A stretch of DNA of 64,000 nt, taken from positions 1,039,501-1,103,500 of the forward strand of contig NZ_BMZQ01000002.1 in the NCBI RefSeq assembly GCF_014652875.1, given 5' to 3'. Positions within the stretch are counted from its first letter, which is position 1, and each line of letters begins with the position of its first letter. The DNA is from Tianweitania populi (GTDB taxonomy: Bacteria > Pseudomonadota > Alphaproteobacteria > Rhizobiales > Rhizobiaceae). Made by a program: the position numbers and the translations under genes. Below are positions 1 to 8,395 of this stretch, piece after piece. A model generated the notes under the pieces. That model was not told the origin of the DNA. It saw nothing but the letters and a program-made list of their open reading frames with translations, and ran no database searches.

Positions 1-575
1 TTGGCCGCACGCCGGTACGCGAAGCGATCCAGCGGCTGGCGTGGGAAGGGTTCCTGATCGTGCGGCCACGCACCGGCCTGCTTGTTGCGCCGCTCGATGC
101 CGGCGGCTGGTCCAAGGTCATGGATGCGCGGCAGGGGATCGAGATCGTGCTGGCGCGCTCTGCTGCCTTGTCGATCACACCGGAAGCGCGCCGACCCTTC
201 TTGCAGGCGTCGGAGGCCATGTATGCGGCTGCCGCGACGAATGACGACAAGGCGTTTTTGGCCGCCGACAAAGCTTGGGATGAAGCGCTGGCTTTCGCGT
301 CCGACAATCCGTTTGCCGTGCGGGTGGCCGCACCGCTGCAAACCCACAGCCGCCGTTTCTGGTATCGCTACCGGCGCGGCAGCGGTTTGGCTCAAGCCGC
401 CAACCGGCACATCACGGTGATCGAAGCGGTGTTGCGTGGCGATGCGGATGCCGCAGCGGACGCCATGCAGCGGTTAATGGATATGCTACGAGAAGACGCC
501 GAAGCTTTGCAGCCCGGCGTCTCGATTAGGTCGGATAATGAATTGGTTCGACCGCTGGACGCTGCCGCTATCTAA
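1..575 (+). CDS. GntR-family transcriptional regulator, FCD subfamily (5' truncated by window edge)
   Basis: The reading frame is open from base 3 and ends at TAA 573-575; the true start lies before the window. The first visible residues (GRTPVREAIQRL) are the recognition helix of a GntR winged helix-turn-helix, followed by the wing (VRPRTGLLVAPL) and an all-helical ligand-binding domain of the FCD type (about residues 35-170). Such proteins are ligand-responsive repressors of metabolic genes. The regulated genes and the ligand cannot be inferred, because the upstream neighbours are missing. Family assignment is good; function is open. Confidence 0.85.
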   Translation, partial: GRTPVREAIQRLAWEGFLIVRPRTGLLVAPLDAGGWSKVMDARQGIEIVLARSAALSITPEARRPFLQASEAMYAAAATNDDKAFLAADKAWDEALAFASDNPFAVRVAAPLQTHSRRFWYRYRRGSGLAQAANRHITVIEAVLRGDADAAADAMQRLMDMLREDAEALQPGVSIRSDNELVRPLDAAAI

Positions 576-587
576 GACAGCGGAAGC

Positions 588-950
588 TTAGGCACTCGGG
601 CCGATGTTGCCGCGGCTCTGCCAGCCATCACCGGCCGACAGGATGCAGGAGTTGCCATCCGTACCGGTGGCGAGGATTGTCCAGGTGCCGGCGTCAGACA
701 CGAACACTTCCAGCACGGCGCTCTGGTCGACAACACCAACCGACTGCGGTGCTTCCTTGAACTGGGCGTTCAGCTTCTGGACGATTTCGTTTCGTGCGCC
801 GCAGGTGTTCATCTGATCCATGGTCGACGAAGCGAGCTGTGCTGCCGCAGTCTGTTGAACCGGTGCAGCCTGCTCGGCGTGGATGGCCGGAACGGTTGCG
901 AACAGGCCGGCAATGGCGACGGGGGCAAGAAGAGTTGCGATGCGGATCAT
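588..950 (-). CDS. Small exported protein of unknown function (120 aa)
   Basis: The protein starts with a clear Sec signal peptide (MIRIATLLAPVAIAGLFA, cleavage likely near AIHA-EQA). The mature part of about 95 residues contains two cysteines (MNTCGAR and GNSCIL) that could form a disulfide, and a Trp/Gly-rich C-terminal segment (TWTILATG, GDGWQSRG). The pattern resembles small periplasmic proteins of Hyphomicrobiales with no assigned role. It converges on the GntR gene and stands alone, with about 240 bp of non-coding DNA upstream. I do not recognise a domain. Confidence 0.7.
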   Translation of the reverse strand: MIRIATLLAPVAIAGLFATVPAIHAEQAAPVQQTAAAQLASSTMDQMNTCGARNEIVQKLNAQFKEAPQSVGVVDQSAVLEVFVSDAGTWTILATGTDGNSCILSAGDGWQSRGNIGPSA

Positions 951-1135
951 GGTCTTCTCCTTGAGAGCTTCGCCAACATCAGGAAGCTATGCTTCTCAGT
1001 TGCTCGCGCCGGTCTAGAATTCTCTTGTTCGCCGCTGCTTCCGTGTTCGTGCGCTGCGATGACCTAATAAGATTCCGGGGTTAACCTTGTTGCATCACGT
1101 TTTTGTGAAGAGTGTTAATGGCGCTTGACGGAACT

Positions 1136-1164
1136 AAAAAGGCGGCACCGAAGCGCCGCCTTTT
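1136..1164 (-). terminator. Rho-independent terminator of mmsA
   Basis: GGCGGC (1141-1146) pairs with GCCGCC (1155-1160), flanked by A5 and T4 so that the stem extends through A-T pairs. Read on the minus strand the hairpin ends in TTTTT, 24 bases beyond the mmsA stop codon. It could also work on the plus strand. Confidence 0.8.
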
Positions 1165-1187
1165 CATAAAAGTAACGATAATAGCGA

Positions 1188-2684
1188 TTAGTTCATGGTG
1201 GGGATAACGAACTCCGCACCTTCCTTGACGCCGGACGGCCAGCGCGAGGTCACCGTCTTGGTCTTGGTGTAGAAGCGGAACGCATCTGAGCCGTGCTGGT
1301 TCAGATCGCCGAAGCCCGAACCCTTCCAGCCGCCGAAAGTGTAGTAAGCGATCGGAACAGGGATCGGCACGTTGATGCCGACCATGCCGACCTGAACGCG
1401 CGATGCGAAGTCGCGGGCCGCGTCGCCGTCGCGCGTGAAGATCGCAACGCCATTGCCATATTCATGCTCGTTGGGCAGCTTGAGCGCTTCCTCGTAATTG
1501 GCCGCGCGGACAACCGACAGAACGGGGCCGAAGATCTCTTCCTTGTAGATCTTCATGTCCGGCTTCACGTCGTCGAACAAGCAACCGCCCATGTAATAGC
1601 CGTTCTCGTAGCCCTGCATGGTGAAGCCACGCCCGTCGACCACGAGCTTGGCGCCTTCCTTCACGCCGGTGTCGACATAGCCGCGCACGCGGTCCAAGGC
1701 AGCTTGCGTCACGAGCGGGCCGTAATCGGCGGTCGGATCGGTGGACGGGCCCACCTTGAGGCTTTCCACGCGCGGAACCAGCTTTTCGATCAGGCGATCG
1801 GCTGTTTCCTTGCCGACGGGAACCGCAACCGAGATCGCCATGCAGCGCTCGCCGGCCGAACCGTAGCCCGCGCCGATCAGCGCGTCGACGGTCTGGTCCA
1901 TGTCGGCATCCGGCATGATGATCATGTGGTTCTTGGCGCCGCCGAAGCATTGGGCGCGCTTGCCGTTCGCGGTGGCACGCGAATAGATGTATTGCGCGAT
2001 CGGGGTCGAACCCACGAAGCCGATGGCCTTGATGTCGGGATCATCGAGGATCGCGTCCACGATCTCCTTGTCGCCATTGACGACATTGAGGATGCCGGCC
2101 GGCAGGCCCGCTTCGAGGAACAGTTCGGCGATCTTCATCGGCACGCCCGGATCACGCTCGGACGGCTTGAGAATAAAGGCGTTGCCGCAGGCAATGGCCG
2201 GCGCGATCTTCCACAAGGGGATCATGGCTGGGAAGTTGAACGGCGTGATGCCGGCCACCACACCGAGCGGCTGGCGCATGGAGTAAACGTCGATGCCGGG
2301 GCCGGCGCCGTCGGTGAACTCGCCCTTCATCAGATGCGGTGCGCCGATGCAGACTTCCACCACTTCGAGGCCGCGCTGAATGTCGCCCTTGGCGTCCGGA
2401 ATGGTCTTGCCGTGTTCGCGGGCCAGCAGTTCGGCCAGTTCGTTGTAATCGCGCTCGACCAGCTGCAGGAACTTCATCAGCACGCGCACGCGCCGCTGCG
2501 GATTGGTGGCAGCCCAGGCCGGCTGTGCGGCCTTGGCGTTTTCGACCGCCTGGCGCAGTTCGGCTACCGTTCCGAGCGCAACTTGGCCGCGCACCGTGCC
2601 GTCCATCGGCTGCATGATGTCCTGGCTGCGACCGCTGGTGGAAGCGACATGCTTGCCGCCGATGAAATGTCCGACCTGATCCAA
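1188..2684 (-). CDS. mmsA: CoA-acylating methylmalonate-semialdehyde dehydrogenase
   Basis: MmsA oxidises malonate semialdehyde and methylmalonate semialdehyde to acetyl-CoA and propionyl-CoA with NAD+ and CoA, in valine and inositol breakdown. The protein is a 498-residue aldehyde dehydrogenase with TPFN (Asn150) and the nucleophile in GERC (Cys281). I chose the TTG start at 2684: it has GGAGAA seven bases upstream and gives the family-typical beginning DQVGHFIGGK and the usual length of about 500. An in-frame extension to 2753 would add 23 basic residues foreign to the family. A LysR gene lies divergently upstream, as is common for this gene in rhizobia. Confidence 0.93.
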   Translation of the reverse strand: MDQVGHFIGGKHVASTSGRSQDIMQPMDGTVRGQVALGTVAELRQAVENAKAAQPAWAATNPQRRVRVLMKFLQLVERDYNELAELLAREHGKTIPDAKGDIQRGLEVVEVCIGAPHLMKGEFTDGAGPGIDVYSMRQPLGVVAGITPFNFPAMIPLWKIAPAIACGNAFILKPSERDPGVPMKIAELFLEAGLPAGILNVVNGDKEIVDAILDDPDIKAIGFVGSTPIAQYIYSRATANGKRAQCFGGAKNHMIIMPDADMDQTVDALIGAGYGSAGERCMAISVAVPVGKETADRLIEKLVPRVESLKVGPSTDPTADYGPLVTQAALDRVRGYVDTGVKEGAKLVVDGRGFTMQGYENGYYMGGCLFDDVKPDMKIYKEEIFGPVLSVVRAANYEEALKLPNEHEYGNGVAIFTRDGDAARDFASRVQVGMVGINVPIPVPIAYYTFGGWKGSGFGDLNQHGSDAFRFYTKTKTVTSRWPSGVKEGAEFVIPTMN

Positions 2685-2795
2685 TGCTCTTCTCCCTGTT
2701 TTCACCTTGGAGCGATGATGCCCCACTGTGCCCCGCTCACGCCGCGCGCGCAACGCGAGAGGCCACGCATCCGTTGTGCATGAATTGATGTCGCT

Positions 2796-2813
2796 ATGTT
2801 GTTCGTACTACAT
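2796..2813. promoter_or_regulatory. Candidate LysR operator between mmsA and its regulator
   Basis: The 18-mer ATGTTGTTCGTACTACAT is an imperfect palindrome (7 of 9 half-site positions match) centred 35 bp before the LysR start, in the 155-bp divergent region. Position and symmetry suit a LysR-type autoregulatory site; this is inference from sequence only. Confidence 0.3.
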
Positions 2814-2839
2814 TCAGCGCAAGGCGGAGGCTCAATGCA

Positions 2840-3721
2840 ATGAACTGGGACGACATCCGCATCTTCCTGGCCGTTGCGCGATCGGGGCAGATCCTCGGCG
2901 CTGCCAAGCGGCTCGGCATCAACCACGCCACGGTTTCGCGCAGGGTCGCGGCGCTGGAAAGCGACACGAAAACGCGCCTGTTTCGCCGCGTCACCACAGG
3001 CACGCTGCTGACGCCGGCCGGCGAGCGCTTTTTGGCCGTGGCGGAGCGCATGGAAGCCGATCTGATCGCCGCCCGGGCCGAATTGTCGGGCGAAGAAGAG
3101 GCTGTGTCCGGTCCGGTGCGCATCGGCACGCCGGATGGCTTCGGCGTCGCCTTCCTCGCCTCGCATCTCGGCGAGTTGATCAGCCGTCATCCCGAGCTGG
3201 AAATCCAGCTCGTGCCGGTGCCGCGATCCTTCTCCCTGTCGCGGCGCGAGGCTGACATCGCCATCACCGTGGATCGGCCGGTGGAAGGGCGGTTGGTGGC
3301 CGGCAAGCTGGTGGATTATTCGCTGCAGCTTTATGCGGGCGAGGGCTATGCGGGGGAATACGGCCTTCCGCAGACGATCCCCGACCTCCTGAAGCATCGG
3401 CTGGTCGGCTATGTCAGCGATCTCACCGTCAGCCCGTCGCTGGATTACGCGCCGGATATCACGCCGGACTGGCAGGCGCGGTTTTCGATCTCATCGGCGC
3501 TGGGGCAGGTGGAAGCCGTGCGCGCCAATGCCGGCATCGGCATTCTCCACACCTTCATCGCCCGGCGTTATCCGGACCTCGTACCGGTTCCGGCCGCCCC
3601 GCCGATCCGTCGTGCATACTGGCTGGTTTACCACGACTCGGTGCGCGCCGTGCGGCGGGTGCAGGTCGTTGCGGCCTTTATCCAGGAAGCCGTCGAAAAG
3701 AACCGCGGCATCTTTCTCTAG
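2840..3721 (+). CDS. LysR-family transcriptional regulator, probable mmsA regulator
   Basis: The protein has 293 residues. Residues 1-60 form the LysR winged HTH (MNWDDIRIFLAVARSGQI, then HATVSRRVAALE), and a periplasmic-binding-protein-like effector domain follows (about 90-290). It is transcribed divergently from mmsA with 155 bp between, the usual arrangement for a LysR regulator and its target. It therefore probably controls mmsA in response to a valine- or inositol-pathway intermediate; the effector is not deducible. The ATG at 2840 is the only start that preserves the HTH. Confidence 0.88.
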   Translation: MNWDDIRIFLAVARSGQILGAAKRLGINHATVSRRVAALESDTKTRLFRRVTTGTLLTPAGERFLAVAERMEADLIAARAELSGEEEAVSGPVRIGTPDGFGVAFLASHLGELISRHPELEIQLVPVPRSFSLSRREADIAITVDRPVEGRLVAGKLVDYSLQLYAGEGYAGEYGLPQTIPDLLKHRLVGYVSDLTVSPSLDYAPDITPDWQARFSISSALGQVEAVRANAGIGILHTFIARRYPDLVPVPAAPPIRRAYWLVYHDSVRAVRRVQVVAAFIQEAVEKNRGIFL

Positions 3722-3725
3722 GCGC

Positions 3726-3756
3726 AAACGAAAACGGCCCGCCGAAGCGAGCCGTT
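3726..3756 (-). terminator. Rho-independent terminator downstream of the 134-aa membrane protein gene
   Basis: AACGGCCCGC (3733-3742), loop CGAA, GCGAGCCGTT (3747-3756). On the minus strand the single non-Watson-Crick position becomes a G-T wobble, the loop is a stable TTCG tetraloop, and TTTTCGTTT follows, so it is oriented for the minus-strand gene ending at 3782. Confidence 0.75.
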
Positions 3757-3781
3757 CTCATCGGGGTCGTGAGAACCGCGA

Positions 3782-4186
3782 TTACTGAGTCGTTGTAGTG
3801 CCACCAGCCGGAGCGGTGCCCCCTGCGGGAGGCGTTGCGCCGCCAGCCGGAGCTGAATCGGTCGCCGGTGCGGTCGTGGAACCAGCGGCCGGAGCCGTCG
3901 TGGTGCCGGATGCCGGAGGCGTAGTGGTCGCCGGGGCGGTCGTGCTGGTCGAGCCAGCGCCGGTGTCGCCAGCGGTTGGCGTCTGCGAGCTTGGAACGAA
4001 AACGAAATAAGCCACGATGGCGAGAACGACGATGATCGCGCCGATCAGGATGCCGTTGCCCGACGAGCGGTTCGAAACAACCGTGGAATGGCCTGGAGCC
4101 GCCGTTGGATTGACGAGCGGATCAACAGTCGGATCGGTCGGACGACGGGTCGGCGACAGCGGATCGTTGTTCGGGGGTAGTGCCAT
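3782..4186 (-). CDS. Single-pass membrane protein with Thr/Ala/Pro/Gly-rich tail (unknown function)
   Basis: The 134-residue protein has a short polar N-terminus rich in Pro and Asn, one transmembrane segment (about 45-65, GILIGAIIVVLAIVAYFVFV), and a low-complexity outer tail of about 65 residues made of TTAP, PAGG and TTTT blocks. The start at 4186 has GGGAGA seven bases upstream; a longer frame to 4297 would give no family-like sequence. The tail would lie outside the inner membrane if the N-terminus is cytoplasmic. It follows the TraB-like gene on the same strand. I know of no assigned function. Confidence 0.65.
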   Translation of the reverse strand: MALPPNNDPLSPTRRPTDPTVDPLVNPTAAPGHSTVVSNRSSGNGILIGAIIVVLAIVAYFVFVPSSQTPTAGDTGAGSTSTTAPATTTPPASGTTTAPAAGSTTAPATDSAPAGGATPPAGGTAPAGGTTTTQ

Positions 4187-4265
4187 GGTGCGGATCTCCC
4201 TAGTTTGTTGTGGGGAGGTAACGCTGCGAAACCGATTCGGTTTCACGGTGCTGTTACAATGATCG

Positions 4266-5267
4266 CTAATGCACCACTGATACGCTGAATCCGGCATCCC
4301 GCAGCAGCTGCACGACCCCCTCTTTGCCCGGCAGATGCAGCGCGCCGACGGCCATGAACGTCCCGCCTTTGCTCAAGATCGGCTGCGCGCGCTCGGCCAT
4401 GACACGGTTGCGCGCCGTGATCATCACCTGCTCGAACTGCGCATAGCCTTCGCCTGATATCTCCGGCATTTCATGTTCCAGCAGAGGCCACAGCAGCGCG
4501 ATCTCGCCCTTGCCATAGAGCGCGATCATGGTTTCGTTGACGTCATTGATGCCGTCGCCCAGTGCCAGCGTATCCACCAGGCTGCGCACATGAAAATTCA
4601 TCGGCAGCTTCGCCATGGCATCGAGTTGTTCCACGCCGGTTTCCAGCCCGAGCACCTCCTTGTTCGCCGCACTTGCCTTGGCGGCCAGCGTTGCATCGAG
4701 CACCACAGCGCCCTTTGCCTGCCGGGCAAGCTCGCAGGGCGAACTGGCCAGCATCGCCGCCAGCATCCACGGCTTCATCTTGTTGACGCTGGCCAGGGTG
4801 ATGCCGCGCGCCTGCAAGCCATTCTCCACCGTCTTCTTGTCTTCCGGCGACAAAAGCGCGGTCAGCGTTGTGGCGTCGGTGAACATCATGAGGTCGGGAC
4901 GCGCGGCCAGCACGGCCATCATCCGGTCCTGGCTGAGTGCATCGGTGGTTTCGATCACCAGCCGGTCGGCATGATCAAGCGCTTCGCTCACCGGGGCGGG
5001 AAGTTCCAGCACGCGCGGATCGGTGACATGCATGGTGCCGAATAAAAAGGACGGCGCCACGCCGTCGCGCTCGATCTTCCAAAGCAGGCCTTCGCCGTTC
5101 TCGGTCTGCGCGGCCTTGTTCCGGATGACGGCGAGCGCCTTCGGATCGCTGGCCTGCAATGCGGTCACGAGGTTCTTGCCGGAACAGGTCTGCTCCTGCG
5201 CCCACAGCGTCGCGGGCGTGCCGAGCACGAACAGGAAGGCGAGGATGCGAAGGAGAAAAGCGCTCAT
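4266..5267 (-). CDS. TraB/GumN family protein, exported
   Basis: The protein has 333 residues with an N-terminal signal peptide (LLRILAFLFVLGTPATLWA). The TraB/GumN (Tiki-like) fold is recognised by the conserved GTMHVTD motif near residue 77 and the C-terminal GALHLPGKEG block. Relatives include GumN of xanthan clusters, the plasmid pheromone-shutdown protein TraB and the Tiki metalloproteases; here the GT-H motif suggests a metal-dependent hydrolase, but the substrate is unknown. It begins 10 bp after the xerC stop on the same strand, so the two may be co-transcribed. Confidence 0.82.
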   Translation of the reverse strand: MSAFLLRILAFLFVLGTPATLWAQEQTCSGKNLVTALQASDPKALAVIRNKAAQTENGEGLLWKIERDGVAPSFLFGTMHVTDPRVLELPAPVSEALDHADRLVIETTDALSQDRMMAVLAARPDLMMFTDATTLTALLSPEDKKTVENGLQARGITLASVNKMKPWMLAAMLASSPCELARQAKGAVVLDATLAAKASAANKEVLGLETGVEQLDAMAKLPMNFHVRSLVDTLALGDGINDVNETMIALYGKGEIALLWPLLEHEMPEISGEGYAQFEQVMITARNRVMAERAQPILSKGGTFMAVGALHLPGKEGVVQLLRDAGFSVSVVH

Positions 5268-5276
5268 GCGACCCTT

Positions 5277-6212
5277 TTAACGCCGGGGATGGGCGGATTG
5301 GTAGATGTCGAGCAGTCGCGCCGAATCGACACCGGTATAGATCTGCGTGGTGGACAGGCTGGCATGGCCCAGCAATTCCTGGATCGTGCGCAGATCGCCG
5401 CCGCGCCCCAGCAGATGGGTGGCGAAGGAATGCCGCAGGGCGTGCGGCGTCGCGGTATCCGGCAGACCGAGTGCTGCCCGCATGCGCTGCATTTCACGCT
5501 GCACGATCGCCGGCTGCAACGGCCCCCCGCGTGCGCCGCGAAACAGCGGCCCCTCGGGGCTGAGATGATAAGGGCACAAGCGACGGTATTCGGCGACCGC
5601 TTGTTGCGCGGCGACCAGCACCGGCACCATCCGCGTCTTGCCGCCCTTGCCGGTGATGCGCAGCGTTTGTTCGCGGCCGGTCAGCGCTCCGGCGGGGAGC
5701 CCCAGCGCTTCTGAAATGCGCAAGCCCGCACCATAAAGAAGCGTCAGCACGGCGGCGTTGCGCGCGGCAATCCAAGGTTCTTCCGCCAGCTGCTCGCCTG
5801 CGGAAACGACGCGGATCGCGTCGGTTGCGGTCAGCGGCTTGGGCAGGGATTTCGGCTGTTTCGGCGTGCGCATGGCCGAAGCAGTCGCGGCATTGGCGAG
5901 GCCGCGGCGTTCGAGAAAGCGCAGGAAAGAGCGCAAACCGGCCATGCCGCGCCCCAGCGTGCGCGCGCCTGCACCATCACCGCGCCGCTGCGTCAGGAAA
6001 GCGCGCAGATCGGCCGATTGCAGGTCGGCCACGTCGCTGATGCCCGGCGGTCCGCCAAGATGGCTGGTGAGGAACAGAAGGAACTGCCGCGTGTCACGCT
6101 CATAGGCATCCACCGTCAACGGCGAAAGACGGCGCTCTCTCGCCAAACCATCCAGCCAGTCGAGCCGCGCTTGCACGAGGTCCGGCTTGGCGGGGATGAG
6201 GATCTCGTTCAT
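5277..6212 (-). CDS. xerC: Site-specific tyrosine recombinase XerC
   Basis: XerC acts with XerD and FtsK at dif to resolve chromosome dimers before division. The protein has 311 residues: an N-terminal SAM-like core-binding domain (about 10-100) and a C-terminal catalytic domain with the full tyrosine-recombinase set R165, K189, H257, R260, H283 and the nucleophile Y292. I chose ATG 6212 (MNEILIP); a longer open frame reaches 6878 but runs antisense through rimM and has no recombinase sequence. The gene is divergent from rimM over 120 bp. XerC is preferred over XerD because of its divergent sequence; integrase of a mobile element is unlikely in this housekeeping setting. Confidence 0.88.
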   Translation of the reverse strand: MNEILIPAKPDLVQARLDWLDGLARERRLSPLTVDAYERDTRQFLLFLTSHLGGPPGISDVADLQSADLRAFLTQRRGDGAGARTLGRGMAGLRSFLRFLERRGLANAATASAMRTPKQPKSLPKPLTATDAIRVVSAGEQLAEEPWIAARNAAVLTLLYGAGLRISEALGLPAGALTGREQTLRITGKGGKTRMVPVLVAAQQAVAEYRRLCPYHLSPEGPLFRGARGGPLQPAIVQREMQRMRAALGLPDTATPHALRHSFATHLLGRGGDLRTIQELLGHASLSTTQIYTGVDSARLLDIYQSAHPRR

Positions 6213-6332
6213 GCGACGCGTCGTCCAGTTCAGGTTCACCCCAAACACTGCGCTGCATGCGGTTACTGCGGCGTGAAGATTGAACTCCGCCTCAAGGGCG
6301 CGTAGGACGCCGCGAACGAAAACGGACGCGAT

Positions 6333-6881
6333 ATGACCAACCTCATCCAAGTTGCCGTGATCGGCGCAGCGCACGGCATCAAGGGCGAAGTGCGGGTAAA
6401 GACCTTTACCGACGATCCCCTGGCGATCGGCGATTACGGTCCGCTGCACACCGAAGACGGTCGCTCCTTCACGGTCGCGCAGGTCAGGCCGTCCAAGGAA
6501 GTGGTGATCGTCCGCTTCAAGGGCGTGGAAACGCGCAACGATGCCGAAGCGCTGAACGGCACCACCCTGTTCGTGGATCGAAGCAAGCTGCCGGACGATC
6601 TGGAAGAAGACGAATTCTATCATGTCGATCTGATCGGCCTGGCCGTCGAAACCGATGCCGGCGAGGCTGTGGGCACCATCGTCGCCGTGCATGATTTCGG
6701 CGCGGGCGAAATGCTGGAAGTGAAGGCGCGGGGCGAGAAGCCGGTGCTGATCCCGTTCACGCGTGCGGCCGTGCCGGTGATCGACATCAAAGGTGGCATC
6801 ATCCGCGTCGAGCCGGTTGCCGCCGGCCTCGTGGAAGACGAAGACGAAAAGAACGCGCCGCGCGAGGAGGGCGACCACTGA
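6333..6881 (+). CDS. rimM: Ribosome maturation factor RimM
   Basis: RimM binds ribosomal protein S19 and assists 30S head assembly. The 182-residue protein shows the N-terminal RimM beta-barrel ([21 protein letters not shown], residues 9-29) and the C-terminal PRC-barrel domain (about 97-170, with [17 protein letters not shown] and PVLIPFT). It is the first gene of a rimM-trmD-rplS unit; its TGA (6879-6881) overlaps the proposed trmD start, implying translational coupling. In many relatives rpsP precedes it directly, but here rpsP lies 32 kb away on the other strand. Confidence 0.95.
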   Translation: MTNLIQVAVIGAAHGIKGEVRVKTFTDDPLAIGDYGPLHTEDGRSFTVAQVRPSKEVVIVRFKGVETRNDAEALNGTTLFVDRSKLPDDLEEDEFYHVDLIGLAVETDAGEAVGTIVAVHDFGAGEMLEVKARGEKPVLIPFTRAAVPVIDIKGGIIRVEPVAAGLVEDEDEKNAPREEGDH

Positions 6882-7606
6882 CCTTCCGCGCCACGGTTCT
6901 CACCCTTTATCCCGAAATGTTTCCCGGTCCGCTGGGCCTGGCCCTCGCTGGGCGTGCGCTTGCATCCGGCACATGGTCGCTCGACGCCGTGAACATCCGC
7001 GACTTCGCCACCGACCGTCACCGCACGGTGGATGACACGCCGGCGGGCGGCGGGGCGGGCATGGTGATGCGCGCAGACATCGTCGCCAAGGCCGTGGATC
7101 ATGTCAGCGACGATCGGCCCCGGCTGCTGATGAGCCCGCGTGGGCGTCCGCTCACCCAGGCTCGTGTGCGCGAACTGGCGGAGGGTCCGGGCGCGATCCT
7201 GCTTTGCGGGCGCTTCGAGGGCATCGACCAGCGCGTCATCGACAGCCGCGCGCTGGAGGAAGTGTCGGTTGGCGATTACATCCTGTCGGGTGGCGAGGCG
7301 GCGGCCCATATCGTGCTCGATGCCGTCGTGCGCCTGCTTCCGGGCGTGATGGGGAATGTCTTGTCGGGCGACGAAGAAAGCTTCGAGAACGGGCTGCTGG
7401 AACATCCTCATTACACGCGGCCGGCCGAGTTCGAGGGTATGCCGATCCCTGCCGTGCTGACGTCCGGCGACCATGCCAAGATTGCGGCCTGGCGGCGCTG
7501 CAAGGCCGAGCAGCTGACTGCCGCGCGCCGGCCCGATCTCTATGCCGCCTACACACCGCCAAAGACGGGCAAGAAAACCAAGCCGAAGCCACCCCAAGAA
7601 GGGTGA
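6878..7606 (+). CDS. trmD: tRNA (guanine37-N1)-methyltransferase TrmD, apparent CTG start
   Basis: TrmD methylates G37 of tRNAs with SAM, preventing +1 frameshifts. The 242-residue protein has the SPOUT trefoil-knot motifs ([12 protein letters not shown], then [11 protein letters not shown]). I place the start at CTG 6878-6880: it sits seven bases after GAGGAGG, overlaps the rimM stop as CTGA, and yields [16 protein letters not shown], the conserved first strand of the family. No ATG, GTG or TTG exists in frame between this point and ATG 6917, which would delete that strand. Translation is therefore probably coupled to rimM. Confidence 0.92.
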   Translation: MTFRATVLTLYPEMFPGPLGLALAGRALASGTWSLDAVNIRDFATDRHRTVDDTPAGGGAGMVMRADIVAKAVDHVSDDRPRLLMSPRGRPLTQARVRELAEGPGAILLCGRFEGIDQRVIDSRALEEVSVGDYILSGGEAAAHIVLDAVVRLLPGVMGNVLSGDEESFENGLLEHPHYTRPAEFEGMPIPAVLTSGDHAKIAAWRRCKAEQLTAARRPDLYAAYTPPKTGKKTKPKPPQEG

Positions 7607-7795
7607 CAAGCCCGCTAATCTCGTGTATTGGCGCGCCACCATGCGGACTCTGTCCTCATGCCCGTCAACGATCGACGGTGAAATCGCCCCTGTCGACCTG
7701 TTCGAGAACAGCAAGACATAGCCGGACGGTCTTTGAACTGGACGGTGAGTGCAGGGCGCTCTGGCAGTCGGAAGAACAAGAAGAGGTATGACCCG

Positions 7796-8290
7796 ATGGA
7801 TATCATCCGTCAGCTCGAGGCCGAACAGGCCCAGAAGATCGAAGCCAAGCGCACGCTGCCAGAATTCCAGCCGGGCGACACCGTCCGCGTTCTGGTTCGC
7901 GTGACCGAAGGTACGCGTACTCGCGTGCAGGCCTATGAAGGCGTTTGCATCGCCCGCGCCGGTTCCGGCTTCCAGGAAAACTTCACCGTCCGCAAGATTT
8001 CCTATGGCGAAGGCGTGGAACGCGTGTTCCCGGTTTACTCGCCGATGGTTGAAGGCGTGGAAGTCGTGCGTCGCGGTAAGGTCCGTCGCGCCAAGCTCTA
8101 TTACCTGCGCGATCGTCGCGGCAAGTCGGCTCGTATCGTCGAGAACACCAGCGTTCGCGCCCGCAAGCTGAACGACGCGACCCGCGAAGCGGCCAATGCC
8201 GAGCGCGCCCGCGTTGAAGCCGAGAAGGTTGCTGCCGCCGAGAAGCTGGCTGCCGAGAAGGCCGCTGCCGAGGCAAACGCAGCAGAATAA
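7796..8290 (+). CDS. rplS: 50S ribosomal protein L19
   Basis: L19 lies at the 30S-50S interface. The 164-residue protein has the L19 core in residues 1-118 ([49 protein letters not shown] are visible in parts) plus an Ala/Glu/Lys-rich helical tail typical of Hyphomicrobiales L19. The start at 7796 ([11 protein letters not shown]) has an AAGAGG ribosome site; the frame is open 21 codons further without family sequence. A 189-bp leader separates it from trmD, so rplS may have its own promoter. Confidence 0.96.
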   Translation: MDIIRQLEAEQAQKIEAKRTLPEFQPGDTVRVLVRVTEGTRTRVQAYEGVCIARAGSGFQENFTVRKISYGEGVERVFPVYSPMVEGVEVVRRGKVRRAKLYYLRDRRGKSARIVENTSVRARKLNDATREAANAERARVEAEKVAAAEKLAAEKAAAEANAAE

Positions 8291-8318
8291 GAAGCGGGGC
8301 TGCGATCGCAGCCGCTTC
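8291..8318 (+). other. Stable hairpin just after rplS
   Basis: GGCTGC-GATC-GCAGCC (8298-8313), extended by GAAGC/GCTTC with a two-base bulge, starts one base after the rplS stop. It has no T-run, so it looks like a 3'-end stabilising stem rather than a terminator; the terminator follows 15 bp later. Confidence 0.5.
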
Positions 8319-8332
8319 TAGCCAGACAGATC

Positions 8333-8370
8333 AAATGGCCGTATCGCTTTCCCGCGATGCGGCCATTTTC
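8333..8370 (+). terminator. Rho-independent terminator of rimM-trmD-rplS
   Basis: AAATGGCCG (8333-8341) pairs perfectly with CGGCCATTT (8360-8368); a second inner stem ATCGC/GCGAT continues it, and the 3' side ends in TTTTC. This is a long, near-perfect terminator. Confidence 0.85.
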
Positions 8371-8395
8371 TTATGCGCGATAAGGACAAAACAGC

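Noticed and set aside
1293-2783. A 496-codon open frame on the plus strand across mmsA
   Set aside because: It mirrors the MmsA coding frame, has His/Arg-rich composition typical of antisense frames and no recognisable domain.
5277-6212. Phage or genomic-island integrase
   Set aside because: The recombinase aligns in residue spacing with XerC, and neighbours are housekeeping genes with no attachment site, phage or cargo genes.
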